From assembly GCF_027625995.1 (NCBI RefSeq), contig NZ_CP115396.1, positions 2,914,001 to 2,978,000 on the forward strand: DNA of 64,000 bases. Reading direction: 5' to 3'. Made by a program: the position numbers and the translations under genes. The notes beneath the pieces are model-generated. The model was not told the DNA's origin and did no database searches. It worked only from the letters and a program-made list of their open reading frames with translations. Within the stretch, counting starts at the first letter, position 1. Every line of letters starts with the position of its first letter. Shown here in pieces: positions 48,669 to 59,700 of this stretch. The DNA is from Hymenobacter yonginensis (GTDB lineage: Bacteria > Bacteroidota > Bacteroidia > Cytophagales > Hymenobacteraceae).

Positions 48669-51611
48669 ATGCTCAGACACTTCCTTACGGTTATCCTACT
48701 ACTGGCTGCCACGCTGGCGGCCCACGCCCAATCCTCGCTCAGTGGCCGCATTGTGGACGGCACCGACCAATCGCCGCTGATTGGGGCCAACGTGCTGGTG
48801 CGGGGCCTGTCGGCCGACTCGGTGAAGAACGGCGCAGCGGCCGACGCCGACGGCAACTTCACGATAACCGGCTTGCCCAACGGCCGCTACCAACTCACGA
48901 TTTCGTTTCTGGGCTACCAGACGCTGCAGCGGCAGCTGACGCTGAACGGGCAACCGCTGGCGCTCGGCAACCTCACGCTGGCCACCGGTGGCGTGGCCCT
49001 GAAAGGCGTGGAAGTGGTGGGAAAAGCAGCGGCCGCCATCCAGAAAGGCGACACCGCCCAGTTCAACGCCGGCTCGTTCAAAACCAACCCCGACGCCAAC
49101 GCCCAGGACCTCATCACCAAGATGCCCGGCGTGACCGTGGACCCCACCAGCGGCAAGGTGCAGGCCCAGGGCGAGCAGGTGCAGCGCGTGCTGGTGGATG
49201 GCAAGGAGTTTTTCGGCAACGACCCCGACGCGGTGCTCAAGAACATTCCGGCCGAGGTCATCGACAAGATTCAGGTGTATGACCGCGCTTCCGACCAGAA
49301 CCAGTTTACGGGCTTCGACGACGGCAACCAGCAGAAAACCATCAACATCGTAACCAAGCCACAGTTCCGCAACGGCAAGTTTGGGCGGGTGCTGGCTGGC
49401 TACGGCCCCCAGGATGACCGGTACCGCCTCAGCGGCAACATCAACCAGTTCAAGGGCAAGCAGCGGCTGAGCGTGGTGGCGCAGAGCAACAACGTGAACG
49501 AGCAGAACTTCGGCACCGAAGACTTGCTGGGCGTGGTGGGCACCTCGTCGGGCGGAGGCGGAGGCGCGCGGGGCGGCCGCGGCGGCGGCCAGGGTGGCCG
49601 GCCCGGCGGCGGGGGCCAGGGCGGCGGCGGCAATAACTCCGGCGACTTCCTGGTGAACCAGCAGGGCGGCATCAGCAAAACGCACGCCCTGGGCCTCAAC
49701 TACTCCGACACTTGGGGCACCAAAACCGACGTGCAGGGCAGCTATTTCTTCAACCTCTCCGACAATACGGCCCGCACCAACCTGTTGCGCCGCTACGTGG
49801 CGCCGCAGGGCTCCACCGATGATCTGCGCTATAATGAACTGTCGCAGAACGCAAGCCGCAACATCAACAACCGCTTCAATCTGCGGCTGGAGCACAAGTT
49901 CGATTCGGTGAACTCGCTGATCTGGCGGCCCAGCCTCTCGGTGCAGCGCAACACCGGCAACAGCGGCCTCGACGGACGCACGTTCCTGAACACTGGCGAC
50001 GTGGCCGGCGAAACGCAGGGTGCCAACACCAGCACCTACCGCTCGGCCCTGACGGGCATCACGGCGGCCAACCAGCTGCAGTACCGGTATCGTTTTGCCA
50101 AGCGCGGCCGCACGGTTTCGGTGGGGCTGAACACGACGTATAACGACAAGGAGGGCGACAACAACTTGCTCTCGTCGACCTCGGCGGTAGGCGGGCGCAC
50201 CACGCTGCTCAACCAGTTTTCGGAGCTCACGCAGCAAGGCTGGGCCTGGACCGGCAACCTCAACTACACCGAGCCCATCAGCCAGTTCAGCCAGCTACAG
50301 GCCGAGTACCGCGTGTCGTACACGCCCAACCAGTCAGACAAGCGCACCTTCGACTTCTCGCCGGGTGAGCAGGCGTACTCTATTCTCAACGACACGCTCA
50401 GCAGCGTGTTCCAGAGCCGCTACCTCACGAACTCGGGCGAGCTAACCTACCGCTACCAGAACAAAGATTTCCAGTGGACCGTGGGCACGGCCGTACAGAA
50501 CGCCCAGCTGCGCTCCGACCAGGAGTTTCCGCGCGCAGCCCTCACCGAGCGCAGCTTCCTGAACGTGCTGCCCAACGCCACGGTACGCTACAACTTCTCG
50601 AAGCAGCAGAACCTGCGGCTCAACTACCGCACCAACACCAACGCCCCCAGCATCAGCCAGCTGCAGGAAGTGGTGAACAACGCCAACCCGCTGCAACTGA
50701 CCACCGGCAACCCCAACCTGCGCCAGGAGTACCGCCACAATCTGTTTCTGCGGTATTCGTCGGCGGTGCCCGAGAAGTCCACCTCGTTTTTTGCGCTGAT
50801 TGGCGGCTCCTACACTAATAACTACATCACCAACAACACCATCTACGCCGGCACCTCGCCCGTGACGGAAGGCGGCATCGTCATTCCGGTGGGCGGCCAG
50901 CTCACGCGGCCCGTCAACCTCAACCAGCAGTACACACTGCGCTCCTTCCTGAACTACAGCTTGCCGCTGAGCTTCGTGAAGTCCAACCTCAACCTGAACG
51001 CCAACGCCACCTACTCGCAGACGCCGGGCCTGGTGTTCAGCGAGCTGAACTACAGCCGCACGCCATCGTTTGGGCTGGGCGCGGTGCTGAGCAGCAACAT
51101 TAGCCCCGAACTGGATTTTACGCTGTCCTCGAATTCCAGCCAGAGCTACGTGCGCAACTCGTTGCCCGGCCAGGTGGACCGGCAGTACTTCCGGCAGAAC
51201 ACCAGCCTGCGCTTTTCCTGGATTATTGCGAAGGGCGTCACGGTGCAGTCCGATGTGACGCACCAGCTCAACCAAGGCTTGTCGGCGGGCTTCAACCAGA
51301 ACTTTGTGCTCTGGAACGGCTCGGTGGGCAAGAAGCTGGGCCAGAAGCAGCAGGCCGAAATCAAGCTCTACGCCTTCGATTTGCTGGGCCAGAACAACAG
51401 CATCCAGGTCAACAACACGGCCGCCTACACCGAGGACGTGCAAACCAACATTCTGCAGCGCTACTTCATGCTGATGTTCACCTACAACATTCGCAGCTTT
51501 GCCGGCGCCGGCCCCGCCGATGCCCTGCCCGGCTCCGGCGCCCCCGGCGGCCGGCGCGGCCCGGGCGGCTTCGGGCGCCCCGACGGCCCGCCGCCCGGTG
51601 GCGGTATGTAG
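48669..51611 (+). CDS. TonB-dependent-receptor-like outer-membrane protein with Gly-rich inserts
   Basis: From ATG 48669 (MLRHFLTVILLLAATLAAHA) the 980-residue protein begins with a carboxypeptidase-D-regulatory-like domain (about 22-110: SGRIVDGTDQSPLIGANVLV) and a plug (about 115-240, KEFFGNDPDAVLKNIPAEVI), followed by a beta-barrel. Residues about 295-325 are a run of Gly/Arg/Gln, and the C-terminus is again Gly/Pro-rich (APGGRRGPGGFGRP). The latter is usual for this family of Bacteroidota outer-membrane proteins. The substrate is unknown. The upstream start at 48621 would weaken the signal peptide. A terminator follows. Confidence 0.88.
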   Translation: MLRHFLTVILLLAATLAAHAQSSLSGRIVDGTDQSPLIGANVLVRGLSADSVKNGAAADADGNFTITGLPNGRYQLTISFLGYQTLQRQLTLNGQPLALGNLTLATGGVALKGVEVVGKAAAAIQKGDTAQFNAGSFKTNPDANAQDLITKMPGVTVDPTSGKVQAQGEQVQRVLVDGKEFFGNDPDAVLKNIPAEVIDKIQVYDRASDQNQFTGFDDGNQQKTINIVTKPQFRNGKFGRVLAGYGPQDDRYRLSGNINQFKGKQRLSVVAQSNNVNEQNFGTEDLLGVVGTSSGGGGGARGGRGGGQGGRPGGGGQGGGGNNSGDFLVNQQGGISKTHALGLNYSDTWGTKTDVQGSYFFNLSDNTARTNLLRRYVAPQGSTDDLRYNELSQNASRNINNRFNLRLEHKFDSVNSLIWRPSLSVQRNTGNSGLDGRTFLNTGDVAGETQGANTSTYRSALTGITAANQLQYRYRFAKRGRTVSVGLNTTYNDKEGDNNLLSSTSAVGGRTTLLNQFSELTQQGWAWTGNLNYTEPISQFSQLQAEYRVSYTPNQSDKRTFDFSPGEQAYSILNDTLSSVFQSRYLTNSGELTYRYQNKDFQWTVGTAVQNAQLRSDQEFPRAALTERSFLNVLPNATVRYNFSKQQNLRLNYRTNTNAPSISQLQEVVNNANPLQLTTGNPNLRQEYRHNLFLRYSSAVPEKSTSFFALIGGSYTNNYITNNTIYAGTSPVTEGGIVIPVGGQLTRPVNLNQQYTLRSFLNYSLPLSFVKSNLNLNANATYSQTPGLVFSELNYSRTPSFGLGAVLSSNISPELDFTLSSNSSQSYVRNSLPGQVDRQYFRQNTSLRFSWIIAKGVTVQSDVTHQLNQGLSAGFNQNFVLWNGSVGKKLGQKQQAEIKLYAFDLLGQNNSIQVNNTAAYTEDVQTNILQRYFMLMFTYNIRSFAGAGPADALPGSGAPGGRRGPGGFGRPDGPPPGGGM

Positions 51612-51625
51612 TCTGATTCAAGAGC

Positions 51626-51654
51626 AAAAGCGTCGGCCGGGCCGGCGCTTTTTG
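51626..51654 (+). terminator. Terminator of the receptor gene
   Basis: AAAAGCGTCGG and CCGGCGCTTTT arms with short loop and T run, 15 bases past the stop. The rest of the 297-base gap to 51908 shows no gene. Confidence 0.85.
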
Positions 51655-51908
51655 CATTTCCGGGAGGTCAGCAGATAGGCTGGCCGCGGCTTGGTTGAAG
51701 CGAGGCTGGGCCGGAATTGAATTCCGGGCAGTGTGCAACCCAATCTTTTCAGAGGTAAAAGCGCCTGCGTGCTTTGCGGATATTGTCGGGGCTGATGCCA
51801 CATGACCGGGCTAATTATGTCAATTCCCGCGTTTTTTTCCTCTACTTTGTAAGCGTCGGAGTCTGGTGAGCACAAGTCGCGAAGCCAGAGCTGCGCTTGT
51901 TGCCTGTC

Positions 51909-54194
51909 ATGAAAAGAATTGTACTCGTACTGCTTTGCTGGCTGCCGCTGCTGGCCGCCGCCCAGAGCGTATCCGTTCCGGCCACCTTCGATTTTGCCGG
52001 CCTGCACTTGCGCCTTACCGAGGGCGGCCGCCGCGCCGTGCAGCAGAAAGTAGACGCGCTACGCAGCCACCCGGCCTCGTTTCAGGCCCGCGTGAACCTG
52101 GCCGACGCCTACTTTCCCCTTATCGAGCGGGTGTTTCAGGAAGAAGCGCTGCCGCTGGACTTCCGCTTTCTGGTGATTCAGGAAAGCGGCCTGCAGGGCG
52201 ACGCGCAAAGCATCCACGACGCCGTGGGTTACTGGCAGTTCAAACGCGAAACCGCCGCCGACTTTGGCGTGGTGATGAACGACGTGGTGGATGAGCGCAA
52301 GCACATCGTGGCCTCCAGCAAAGCCGCTGCCAAGTACCTCAAGCGCAACAACCAAGCCTTGCACAACTGGCTGAACACCCTGCTCAGCTACAACCTGGGC
52401 TCGGGCGGCGTGAAGCCTTACACCCTGCCCACCGACTACAACGCCACGGAAATGCCGATTTCCGAGCAAACCCACGCGTATATCCTCACGATGCTGGCCC
52501 ACAAGCTGGCCTACGAGCCCGCCGTGGGCCACAACCCCAAGCCGCTGCTGCAGCTGCAGGAGTTTCCGGCGCCGCCCGGCCTTTCCATGGCCGGCATTGC
52601 CCAGAGCCTGCAGACCGACCCCGCCGAAACCGCCCGCCACAACCGCTGGCTGCTCACGCCCACCGTGCCCACCGACCGCATCTACACGATGCTGGTGCCC
52701 ATCACCGACCCGATTCAGCAGACGGCCCTGGCCGCTCAGCAGAAAAGCGCCACCGCCGGCCAGCTACTCAACCAGCCCAAACCCGACCCGCAGAACGCCG
52801 ACTACGTGCGCGTGAACGGCATCCGGGCGCTGGTGGCGCTGCCCGGCGAAACCAAGGAAAGCATGGCCAAGCGCGCCAACCTGAAGGTGCGCAAGTTCAT
52901 GCAGTACAACGACCTGTTTGCCTTCGACAACATCGTGGTGGGCCAGCCTTACTTCGTACAGAAGAAGCGCGACAAGAGCGAGGTGGAATACCACGTGGCG
53001 CAGCCCGGCGAGAGCGTGGCTACGGTATCGCAGAAGTACGGCATCCGGGCCAAGGCCATCTGGGCCAAGAACCGCATGCCGCGCAACGAAGAACTGCGCC
53101 CCGGCCGCATTCTGTGGCTGAAGCACACCCGCCCCAAAGACGTCGCCATCGAGTACGCCGATAGCAAAAACGAAAAGGCGCTGGCGGCTTTCGAGCTGCC
53201 TTCGGTGGCCCCGGCCCCCAAAGCTGCCCCGGCTGCCGCAGCCACGGCACCCGCCCCGGCCGCCCCAGCCGCGAAGAAGCGCCGCATCGATGAAACCGAG
53301 CCGTACCGCGGCAACACGGCCAGCACCATCCGGGAGTTGGAAGACGCCGTTGAAACCGACGATGCCCCCGCCCCTTCCGGCACGGTCACCCAGCCCGATT
53401 CCGCCACCGACGCCACCACCGAAAACCTGAACGAGCTGGGCTCGGAGCCCGCCCCGCCCGTAGCAGCGCCGGCCCCGAAGCCGGCTGCTCCCGTCGTGGC
53501 ACCGGCGTCCAAGCCAGCCGCCACCCCGGCGCCGGTAGTTGCGCCGGCTGCTCCAGCCACGCCGCGCCCGACAGCTGCCACGCCGCCGGCCCGCAAGCCC
53601 CTGCCCGCCTCCACGCCCGTCGGCGACGAGCCCACCACTGACGACGAGCCGGCCGCGCCAGTAGCCACACCCCGGCCAGCCCCCAAACCCGTAGCGGCTG
53701 CCGCACCGACGGCAGTGCCGGCTGCCAAACCGGCGGCGGCGCCCGTTGCCACGCCAGTAGCCGCGCCGCGGCCCCTGCCCCCTACCCTGCCGGCCGCGAG
53801 TGGCCCGGTGGAGCCCGTGCCGGCTAACGGCCTGCACACGGTGCAGCCCAAGGAAACGCTTTACGCAGTGGCCCGCCGCTACAACCTGCGCCCTGCCGAC
53901 CTGATTGTCTGGAACAACCTGCCGCAGAATCCGTCGTTGCGGCTGGGCCAGGTGCTGCGCGTGGCGGCACCGGCTGGTGGCACGCCGGCATCCTCGGTGG
54001 CGCCTGCTGCGGCAGCAAACCCGACGGCCGCGCCGGCAGCGGCTATGGTGCGCCACACGGTAGCGGGCGGCGAGTCGATGTATGCCATTTCGCGCAAATA
54101 CGGCGTCACCATCAAGCAAATCATGGAGTGGAACAACAAGGCCGACTTCAACGTGAAGCCCGGCGAGGTGCTGCTCGTGCAGCCAGCCAAATAA
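51909..54194 (+). CDS. MltD-like lytic transglycosylase with LysM repeats
   Basis: From ATG 51909 the 761-residue protein has a signal peptide (MKRIVLVLLCWLPLLAAAQS), an SLT domain (about 75-210; catalytic Glu92 in IQESGL, and GYWQFKRETAADFG), then a LysM-like segment (about 298-346) and LysM repeats at about 358-403, 642-686 and 714-758, separated by a Pro/Ala-rich linker (about 430-640). It cuts peptidoglycan and binds it via LysM. Length is larger than E. coli MltD mainly because of the linker. A second LysM protein follows, perhaps a partner. Confidence 0.92.
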   Translation: MKRIVLVLLCWLPLLAAAQSVSVPATFDFAGLHLRLTEGGRRAVQQKVDALRSHPASFQARVNLADAYFPLIERVFQEEALPLDFRFLVIQESGLQGDAQSIHDAVGYWQFKRETAADFGVVMNDVVDERKHIVASSKAAAKYLKRNNQALHNWLNTLLSYNLGSGGVKPYTLPTDYNATEMPISEQTHAYILTMLAHKLAYEPAVGHNPKPLLQLQEFPAPPGLSMAGIAQSLQTDPAETARHNRWLLTPTVPTDRIYTMLVPITDPIQQTALAAQQKSATAGQLLNQPKPDPQNADYVRVNGIRALVALPGETKESMAKRANLKVRKFMQYNDLFAFDNIVVGQPYFVQKKRDKSEVEYHVAQPGESVATVSQKYGIRAKAIWAKNRMPRNEELRPGRILWLKHTRPKDVAIEYADSKNEKALAAFELPSVAPAPKAAPAAAATAPAPAAPAAKKRRIDETEPYRGNTASTIRELEDAVETDDAPAPSGTVTQPDSATDATTENLNELGSEPAPPVAAPAPKPAAPVVAPASKPAATPAPVVAPAAPATPRPTAATPPARKPLPASTPVGDEPTTDDEPAAPVATPRPAPKPVAAAAPTAVPAAKPAAAPVATPVAAPRPLPPTLPAASGPVEPVPANGLHTVQPKETLYAVARRYNLRPADLIVWNNLPQNPSLRLGQVLRVAAPAGGTPASSVAPAAAANPTAAPAAAMVRHTVAGGESMYAISRKYGVTIKQIMEWNNKADFNVKPGEVLLVQPAK

Positions 54195-54314
54195 GCTCCT
54201 GATGCCAAGCGCCCATCCATAGCGCAGTAGCTACGCCTGTTCCGCGCTGCCCGTCTGCATGCTGTGCGATAAGCACTGTTACCCTTTCCGAATTTCTTTA
54301 TTCTCTTTACTGCG

Positions 54315-55154
54315 ATGCCTTTTCTTTCCCGGATTTTAACTCTCGGCGGCCTCCTGCTGCCTCTTTCCCTGGCTGCGCAAACTTCCCAAACTACCCCAGT
54401 AGCTCCAGCGCCAGCTGTAGCGCTGTCCGAAGATTCAGTGCGGGTGATGTCGGGGCTGGTGCAGGCCAGCGTGCGGCAGCTGCGCGCCATCTACTACGAG
54501 CCCGATGACGCCCGCGCCACCCAGCTCGTGGAAACCGCGTTGCTCCAGATTCCGGCCTACAACCAGCGCCTGAGCACCTACACCGCCAGCTTGCCACGCG
54601 AGCAGCAGCAGCTACTGGCCCAGCGCCTGCGCCAGCAGCCCTGGCAGATTGAGCTGCAGACCTTGCTGCGCAGCCCTCAGTACAAAGACTTCAACACCCG
54701 CACGGCCCGCAGCCCTAGCCTTAAAGCCGCCTCCGACCGCCTGGCCGCCACGGGCTTCCTGGGAACCAAGCCGCAAGCAGCCAAGCCGGCAGCCGCCAGC
54801 ACCGCCAAGGCCCCGGCCGCCACTACTCCCGACAAAGCCGTAGCCGCCGCGCCTGCCACTAGGCCCCTGACCGTTCCAGCCAAAGCGGCCCCGGCCGCCG
54901 CGCCCGCTGCCCTGCCCGGCAATGCCCTGGTAGCAGCCAAGGCCAAACCTTTAGCGCCGACCCTCACGCTGGCGGCCCCGGCCAAAGCGGCAACTCCCAA
55001 AGCCGTGCGGCATCATACGGTAGTCAAAGGCGAAACCCTGTTTGCCATTGCCCGCCAGTACGGCGTGAAGCCCGACCAGCTCCAGAGCTGGAATGCCAAG
55101 CCCGACAACAGCGTGAAAATCGGCGAAGTCCTCACCATTCAAACACCTGAATAG
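54315..55154 (+). CDS. Secreted LysM-domain protein, 279 aa
   Basis: Signal peptide MPFLSRILTLGGLLLPLSLA, then a helical region (about 35-140: VQASVRQLRAIYYEPDDARA and YNQRLSTYTASLPREQQQLL), an Ala/Pro-rich linker and one C-terminal LysM (about 233-276; HHTVVKGETLFAIARQYGVK). It should bind peptidoglycan. It is 120 bases after the MltD-like gene and shares the same linker style. No catalytic motif. Related LysM-only proteins serve as activators or anchors. Confidence 0.88.
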   Translation: MPFLSRILTLGGLLLPLSLAAQTSQTTPVAPAPAVALSEDSVRVMSGLVQASVRQLRAIYYEPDDARATQLVETALLQIPAYNQRLSTYTASLPREQQQLLAQRLRQQPWQIELQTLLRSPQYKDFNTRTARSPSLKAASDRLAATGFLGTKPQAAKPAAASTAKAPAATTPDKAVAAAPATRPLTVPAKAAPAAAPAALPGNALVAAKAKPLAPTLTLAAPAKAATPKAVRHHTVVKGETLFAIARQYGVKPDQLQSWNAKPDNSVKIGEVLTIQTPE

Positions 55155-55272
55155 CCGGCCGCAACTCCCACATTAAGAGCAAAGCCAGTGCCCCTTATCC
55201 TTTTTCGGAGAGGGGGTCAGGGGGTGAGACACCTGCCATAACGATACACTTGCCGGCCAAGAGCCACCTCCA

Positions 55273-55314
55273 GCAAAGCAAAAGGCCGCCCGATAAGGCG
55301 GCCTTTTGCTTTGC
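55273..55314. terminator. Bidirectional terminator, 18-base arms
   Basis: GCAAAGCAAAAGGCCGCC and perfect complement, loop CGATAA, between the LysM gene and the convergent desaturase gene. Confidence 0.92.
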
Positions 55315-55334
55315 AGTGGATGACAGAGGCGTGA

Positions 55335-56411
55335 TTAAGCCAGCGCCAGTTCCGGCAATGCCTGGGGCACGCGCGCAATCCGGCGGGTGCGGTGGCGGAG
55401 CAGCGCCACCACCTCGGCTTCGGAGCGGAACTGGCCTTCCAGGTTCACGAAGTTGCGGGCCAGCAAATCGTAGCGGCGCGTCATGAGGTAGGCGAAGATG
55501 TGCAGGAAGTGGATGCCGTCGAACACGATGGCCTTGTTCTGGGCGTAGTAGGCCACGTTTTTACGGAAATGGGCCGGATGCTCGCTCCAGTGCAGGGCCG
55601 GCTTGAGGTGGTGGCTGATATGGTAGCCGTCGTTCCAGCACTTGTGGTTGTAGCGGGTGTTGATGCACGTCACGCTGTTGGTGTAGCAGTTGGCAGGGTC
55701 GGCGGCATCAATGAAGGCGTGCTGGCTCCAGTTGCCTAGCATCATGATGGTGCGCGTGACCAGCACGGGCATAATAAGCACGGCCAGCGTGGCAGGCAGA
55801 TTCACGAAGCCCAGCCCCATGCAGGCCACCAGGTACACCACTTCGCCGCGCAGCAGCCGCGCCCGGAACGTGCGTTTGTTGGTGCGGCCCAGGTACTGCA
55901 CCAGCTTCGGAATGCCCAGCACAAAGAAATCGGCGAGGTAGCGGCCGAAGCTGGCCAGCGAGTCGCGCTGGTAGTACATGGTGGAGCTGCCGTCGTCGGG
56001 CAGGTTGTTTTCGGGGTGGTGCATGCCCATGTGATGGGTGAAGTACGTTTCCGGCGTCTGCCCGAAAAACGGCCCGATCACCCACGGAATGTAGTGGTTG
56101 AGGTAGCCGTACTTCTTCTTGAACAGGATGCGGTGGCTGGTGCAGTGCAGCATCAGCCCGAACGGCCCCTTGAAGAAAAACGTGGTCAGCCCCAGAAACA
56201 CCCCGAACACTGCCCACCACAGGCCCCGGTCGAGGCCCGGCACGTAGAGCAGCGCCACCAGGGGCAAGATTGTGAGCGAGATTTCCAGGATCAGGTACAC
56301 AAACGGCAGGTCGCGCTTGTCCTGAATAAACTGCTGCAGAAACGCGCCGACGCGCGAAACAGGAGCGGCCGGGTCATAGACCGGGTCGGTGGAGGTAGCC
56401 AGATATTTCAT
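55335..56411 (-). CDS. Membrane fatty acid desaturase (PF00487 type)
   Basis: The 358-residue protein has three His boxes: HCTSH near residue 88, HHMGMHH near 124 and HISHH near 265, and several hydrophobic segments. The boxes differ from the SCD-type enzyme at 3997, so this one belongs to another desaturase subfamily (acyl-lipid/sterol-like; delta position unknown). The N-terminus is soluble (MKYLATSTDPVYDPAAPVSR). Stand-alone gene. Confidence 0.88.
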   Translation of the reverse strand: MKYLATSTDPVYDPAAPVSRVGAFLQQFIQDKRDLPFVYLILEISLTILPLVALLYVPGLDRGLWWAVFGVFLGLTTFFFKGPFGLMLHCTSHRILFKKKYGYLNHYIPWVIGPFFGQTPETYFTHHMGMHHPENNLPDDGSSTMYYQRDSLASFGRYLADFFVLGIPKLVQYLGRTNKRTFRARLLRGEVVYLVACMGLGFVNLPATLAVLIMPVLVTRTIMMLGNWSQHAFIDAADPANCYTNSVTCINTRYNHKCWNDGYHISHHLKPALHWSEHPAHFRKNVAYYAQNKAIVFDGIHFLHIFAYLMTRRYDLLARNFVNLEGQFRSEAEVVALLRHRTRRIARVPQALPELALA

Positions 56412-56787
56412 GCGTGATATTGGCCGGGATGCACGGCCACAGAAGACAAAAAATGTAGATAGTTGGCACTCTCAATAATTCCGGCAACGGGCCAGCCGCG
56501 CCGCTAACTGTATATCGAAGCCGAAGCCCCGCTACTCTAAGCCCAGCCATACGCCGGCTGCTCTACCCTAACCCCGTCCGCGGCAGAATAATTGCGGACC
56601 CTGCGGGAAGATACGGGCTTTCATGCCGGCCGGCCAACCCGGACGGGCCGCCACCGGAGCCGCCCGGATGGGCGCCCACTCTCTGGTGATACGCCAAAAT
56701 CCGTTGCCGCGCAATCTTTCCCGGCCGCTGATTCGTGGGTAACTTTACTGTACGCTTCGCGCCCTAACGGCGCGGTGCGGCTTGCCC
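56412..56787. other. Divergent gap before dnaE, no gene seen
   Basis: 376 bases between divergent genes. It is GC-rich and has no clear promoter match, repeat or ORF with support. Confidence 0.45.
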
Positions 56788-59700
56788 ATGCCCGTTTTCT
56801 CGCACCTCCACTCGCACACCCAATATTCCCTGCTCGACGGTCAGGCCAGCATTTCGGCCCTGATGAAGAAGGCTCAGGCCGACGGCATGCCGGCCGTGGC
56901 CCTCACCGACCACGGCAACATGTTCGGGGCGTTCAACTTCGTGGCCGAGGCCAACAAGTACAACGTAAAGCCGATTGTGGGCTGCGAGTTTTACATGGTG
57001 GAGGACCGCCACAAGAAAACCTTCAGCCGCGAGAAGGGCGAGCGGGACAAGCGCTACCACCAGCTGCTGCTGGCCAAAGACCAGGACGGCTACCACAATC
57101 TGAGCAAGCTCTGCTCCATGAGCTTCATTGAGGGCGTGTACTCGAAGTTTCCGCGGATTGACAAGGAGCTGCTGCTCAAGTACCACAAGGGCCTGATTGC
57201 CACCAGCTGCTGCATCGGGGCCGAGATTCCGCAGGCCATCCTGTTTCAGAGCGAGGCCAAGGCCGAGGAACTGCTCAAGTGGTGGCTTGATGTGTTCGAG
57301 GACGACTACTACATCGAGATTCAGCGCCACGGGCTGATGAACTTCGACGGCACCGGCAAAAGCCAGGAAGACGTGAACCAGGTGCTGCTGGGTCTGGCCA
57401 AGAAGTACAACGTGAAGGTCATCTGCACCAACGACTCGCACTACGTGGAGCAGACCGACTTCGCGCCCCACGACATTCTACTGTGCGTGAACACCGGCGA
57501 GGAGCACAGCATCCCGGTCGGCGACTTCCAGACGCAGTATTTCCGCCTGATTTCCCAGGACAACAAAGTTCACTACGACCACCTCGACAACCTGCGCCAT
57601 CTTTCCGGCCAGGATGCCACCATCCGCCGCCAGCTCCAGCGCATCGACGAGGAAGCGCAGAGCCCCCGGCCCCGGGCCCGCTTCGGCTTCGCTAACGACC
57701 AGTTCTACTTTAAGAACCAGGCCGAGATGAACGCGCTGTTTGCCGACGTGCCGGAAAGCGTGGACAACACCAACGAAATCGTGGACAAAATCACGCCGCC
57801 CAAGCTGCAGCGCGACATCCTGCTCCCCAATTTCCCCCTGCCCCCCGAGCACCCCACCGCCGACGCCTTCCTGCGCCACCTCACCTTCAAGGGTGCCTTC
57901 GAGGGCCCGAAAGCCCGCTACTCGGAGCGCCTGCCCGAAATTGAGGAGCGCCTCGACTACGAGCTGCGCGTGATTGAGACCATGGGCTTTGCCGGCTACT
58001 TCCTCATCACCCAAGACTTCATCAACCACGGCCGCAGCATTGGGGTGGCCGTGGGGCCGGGCCGGGGCTCGGCGGCGGGCTCGGCCGTGGCCTACTGCAT
58101 CGGCATCACCAACATCGACCCGATCAAGTATTCGCTGCTCTTCGAGCGGTTCCTGAACCCGGAGCGTGTGTCGATGCCCGATATTGACATCGACTTCGAC
58201 GACGTGAACCGCCAGCGCGTGATTGACTACGTGGTGGACAAGTACGGCAAAACCCAGGTGGCCCAGATTATCACCTTCGGTACCATGGCCGCCAAATCGT
58301 CGATTAAGGACGTGTCGCGGGCCATGGAGCTGCCGCTGCCGGTGGCCAACGACCTGGTGAAGATGGTGCCCGACCAGGTGGGCACTACCCTGGCCAAGGC
58401 CTTCGCCGAAAACCCCGAGCTGGACTACATCCTGCGCGACGACGCCCCCGACAACCTGCGCGGCCAGATTCTGCGCCTGGCGCACAAGCTCGAAGGCTCG
58501 GTGCGCAACACCGGTATCCACGCCGCCGGCGTCATCATCGCCCCCGACGACATCACCAAGTACATTCCCGTTTCCACGTCCAAGGACTCGGACCTGCTCA
58601 TCACGCAGTTCGACGGCAAGGTGATTGAGAGTGCCGGCATGCTGAAGATGGACTTTCTGGGCCTCAAAACCCTGACCATCATCGTCGACGCCATCAACCT
58701 GATCGAGAAAAACCACGGCGTCAAAATCGACATCGACGAAATCCCGATTGACGACCAGAAAACCTACGAGCTCTACCAGCGCGGCGACACCATCGGCACG
58801 TTCCAGTTCGAGTCCGAAGGCATGCGCATGTACCTCAAGGACCTCAAACCGACCAACATCGAGGACCTGATTGCCATGAACGCCCTCTACCGGCCCGGCC
58901 CGATGCAGTTCATCCCGAACTTCATCAACCGCAAGCACGGCCGCGAGGAGGTGGACTACCCGCACGAGCTGCTGGAGCCCATTCTGAACTACTCCCAGGG
59001 TATTATGGTGTACCAGGAGCAGATCATGCAGACGGCCCAAATCCTGGCCGGCTACTCCCTCGGTGGTGCCGACTTGCTGCGTCGGGCGATGGGTAAGAAG
59101 GATATGAAGAAGATGGCCCTGGAGCGGGAGAAGTTCTGCGAGGGCGCCGAGAAGCTGCACGGCATCAAGGCCAAAAAGGCCAACGAGGTGTTCGACGTGA
59201 TGGAGAAATTTGCGGCCTACGGCTTCAACCGTTCCCACTCCGCCGCCTACTCGGTGGTGGCCTACCAGACCGGCTACCTCAAGGCTCACTACCCCGCCGA
59301 GTACATGGCCGCCGTGCTCACCAACAACATGGGCGACATCAAGAAGGTGACGTTCTTCATCGAGGAAGCCCGCAAGCAGGGTGTGGCCGTGCTCGGCCCC
59401 GACGTGAACGAATCCATCCTGAAGTTCAACGTAAACGCCCAGGGCCAGATCCGCTTCGGCATGGCCGCCATGAAGGGCTCGGGCGAGGCCGCCGTGGAGG
59501 ACATCGTGCAGGAGCGCGACAAAAACGGCCCCTACCAGGACATTTTCGACTTTGCGCGCCGCGTGAACCTGCGGGCCGTGAACAAGAAAACCTTCGAGAG
59601 CATGGCCCAGGCCGGCGCCTTCGACTCGTTTGAGCGCTACCACCGCCGCCAGTTCCTGGAGGCCCCCGGCAACGACCAGAACCTCATCGAGAAGGCCATG

